Source: Desulfitibacter alkalitolerans DSM 16504
GTDB lineage: Bacteria; Bacillota; DSM-16504; Desulfitibacterales; Desulfitibacteraceae
Assembly (NCBI RefSeq): GCF_000620305.1
Contig: NZ_JHVU01000021.1
Span: 62,001-126,000 of the forward strand
Direction of reading: 5' to 3'
Length of the DNA stretch: 64,000 bases
Positions 62,637-64,000 of this stretch are shown here, piece after piece. A program made the translations under genes and the position numbers. Each line of letters opens with the position of its first letter. Position 1 is the first letter of the stretch. The notes below the pieces were generated by a model. The model made no database searches. It saw only the letters and a list, made by a program, of their open reading frames with translations, and was not told where the DNA came from.

Positions 62637-64000
62637 CTATTCTTGTTTGGCATATCCTTTTTTATAGAACATCATAATTATAGATATCATAATTGCCATC
62701 TCTATTATAAAGATGGGCAATGCCGTAACAATGCTGGCAGTCTGCAAAGCCTTGGTGCCGCTTACACCTGTGATTATTAGGAAGAGAATAGTGGAGCCAC
62801 CCATTACCAGCCCCCAAAAAACCTTTATTACAGCAGGAGGCTCACCTTGACCCCTATTTTTTGTGGTCATAATGGCAATGGTTGATGTCATGGAGTCTGC
62901 TAGGGTAATAAATGAGATGGCTACTACTATTACGAAAAGGGGAACTGTAATAACGGCTAACGGAAAATGGCTTAACAATGCATAAGATGCTACTTCAAAA
63001 CCCGATTCATTGATTACATTCATTATGGAACCATTTGCAATACTTTCCATATATATAGCTGATCCCCCAAATGCCGTAAACCACAAGATTCCAAATAAAG
63101 CCGGTATTGTAACGTTAACTATTAAAAACTCTCTAATAGTTCGGCCATATGATATTCTTGCTATAAACATACCTACAATGGGAGCAAAAGCTATCCACCA
63201 GGCCCAGTAGAACATTGTCCAGCCACCACCCCAACCTGCACCTTCGCCGAAGGGATCTGCCCAGAAGGACATGGGTATAACATTTACTAAATAGGAGCCA
63301 AATGAATTTACACCTATTTCTAATAAAAATTTTGTTGGACCAAGCAAGAAAAGAAAAACTACAAAACCTATAAATATCTTGGCATTATGGTTGCTTAAAA
63401 ATTTAATGCCCCGATGAAGCCCCGTATAACTGGATAATGTATAGCTAATAGTGATAATAGTTATTATTGCAATATATATGCCAATGTTTGGGGTTAATCC
63501 AACTAAATAATTTAGGCCACCAGCCAGTTGCAAAGTGCCTAGTCCAAGAGAGGTCACTACTCCGCCTACTATTGCAAAAATACATATAGCATCCACAGTG
63601 TTCCCCCAGAAGCCATTAATTCTATCGCCTATGATTGGATAAAGACCAGAACTTACTTTAAAAGGCTGGTTTAAATTATAAGATGAATAGGCGATTGCTA
63701 ACCCTATAATTGCATATAGTGCATAGGGATGGAATGACCAGTGGAGATAAGATAATTGAAGGGCTGTAATTGCACTTGCTGGGGTTTGAGGGTCTACACC
63801 AGCTATGCTTGGCGGCCCATAATAATGATATATAGGTTCTGCTACTCCCCAGAACAAAATGCCTATGGCAATACCGGCACATAGAGCCATGGCAAACCAA
63901 TTCCAATACGAAAGTTCCGGTTTAGCATCCGGCCCACCAAGGCGAACCCTACCTATTGGAGCTAAGGTAACAAACAATACAAATGCTAAAAAAATAAAGG
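62637..64000 (-). CDS. BCCT-family transporter, 5' end cut by window edge
   Basis: Carrier for betaine-type solutes, at least 454 residues visible; the frame is open to the right edge of the window, so roughly the first 50-60 residues are missing. Family signatures: AGIAIGILFWGVAEPIYHYY and WTMFYWAWWIAFAPIVGMFI followed by RISYGRTIREFLIVN. About 11 of 12 helices are seen. It is more distant from the BCCT protein at 55.1 kb than tandem duplicates would be, implying a different substrate or affinity. The TIM-barrel gene starts about 100 bases downstream and may be co-transcribed. Confidence 0.92.
   Translation of the reverse strand, partial: FIFLAFVLFVTLAPIGRVRLGGPDAKPELSYWNWFAMALCAGIAIGILFWGVAEPIYHYYGPPSIAGVDPQTPASAITALQLSYLHWSFHPYALYAIIGLAIAYSSYNLNQPFKVSSGLYPIIGDRINGFWGNTVDAICIFAIVGGVVTSLGLGTLQLAGGLNYLVGLTPNIGIYIAIITIITISYTLSSYTGLHRGIKFLSNHNAKIFIGFVVFLFLLGPTKFLLEIGVNSFGSYLVNVIPMSFWADPFGEGAGWGGGWTMFYWAWWIAFAPIVGMFIARISYGRTIREFLIVNVTIPALFGILWFTAFGGSAIYMESIANGSIMNVINESGFEVASYALLSHFPLAVITVPLFVIVVAISFITLADSMTSTIAIMTTKNRGQGEPPAVIKVFWGLVMGGSTILFLIITGVSGTKALQTASIVTALPIFIIEMAIMISIIMMFYKKGYAKQE

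Overview
The window reads as a chromosomal stretch of an anaerobic, spore-forming member of the Clostridia. The evidence is low-GC DNA with strong AGGAGG-type ribosome sites and frequent TTG/GTG starts, the conserved ispE-purR-spoVG-glmU-prs neighbourhood, spore-coat-like genes (CotF, SPOCS/LysM, DUF1540, DUF3231), SigI/RsgI, T-box and glycine riboswitch leaders, and corrinoid methyl-transfer genes like those of acetogens and Desulfitobacterium-type organisms. A Peptococcaceae/Desulfitibacter-like host is a guess, not something shown here.

Layout. 1-6.2 kb (minus): ispE, a GntR regulator, a nucleotidyltransferase, purR, spoVG (sigma-H-like promoter), glmU and prs (cut by the window edge). 6.2-13.5 kb: a beta-propeller/SPOCS/LysM spore-type protein, comFB (plus), a small membrane protein, a gamma-carbonic anhydrase-like protein, a DinG-type helicase, a Na/Pi cotransporter and PhoU. 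13.6-24.6 kb (minus): a one-carbon island with, in transcription order, corrinoid protein, methyl-THF methyltransferase, RamA-like activator, PocR/AraC regulator, second corrinoid protein, tandem glycine riboswitch, gcvT-gcvH-gcvPA-gcvPB and an octanoyltransferase. 24.7-30.7 kb: sigI-rsgI, a Gln/Gly/Tyr repeat protein, ferritin-like, cupin and small coat-like genes. 30.7-33.2 kb: two MFS exporters.

33.4-38.4 kb (plus): a sigma-54 activator, a near-textbook sigma-54 promoter, creatinase, a 39-residue accessory peptide and a sodium:solute symporter. This looks like a creatine uptake and hydrolysis module. 38.4-44.1 kb (minus): ACT protein, phenylacetate-CoA ligase, EamA transporter, and a second symporter with a 35-residue accessory peptide behind a T-box leader that has two antiterminator/terminator units. 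44.3-49.5 kb (plus): tRNA-Met(CAT), tRNA-Trp, nrfHA, a glucan phosphorylase and a DUF3231 protein. 49.7-55 kb: Fic protein, decayed permease end, rubrerythrin, two-component system, tandem Usp protein and a small secreted protein. 55-64 kb (minus): BCCT transporter, MttB-family methyltransferase, two sigma-54 activators, a TIM-barrel protein and a second BCCT transporter cut by the edge.

How it may work together (inference): BCCT and SSS carriers import methylated amines. MttB-type methyltransferase, corrinoid proteins, the methyl-THF enzyme and the RamA-like reactivator move methyl groups to tetrahydrofolate. Creatinase yields sarcosine plus urea, and glycine formed from N-methyl glycines would be split by the glycine-riboswitch-controlled cleavage system into methylene-THF, CO2 and ammonia. 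The step from sarcosine to glycine and a urea-degrading enzyme are not visible in the window.
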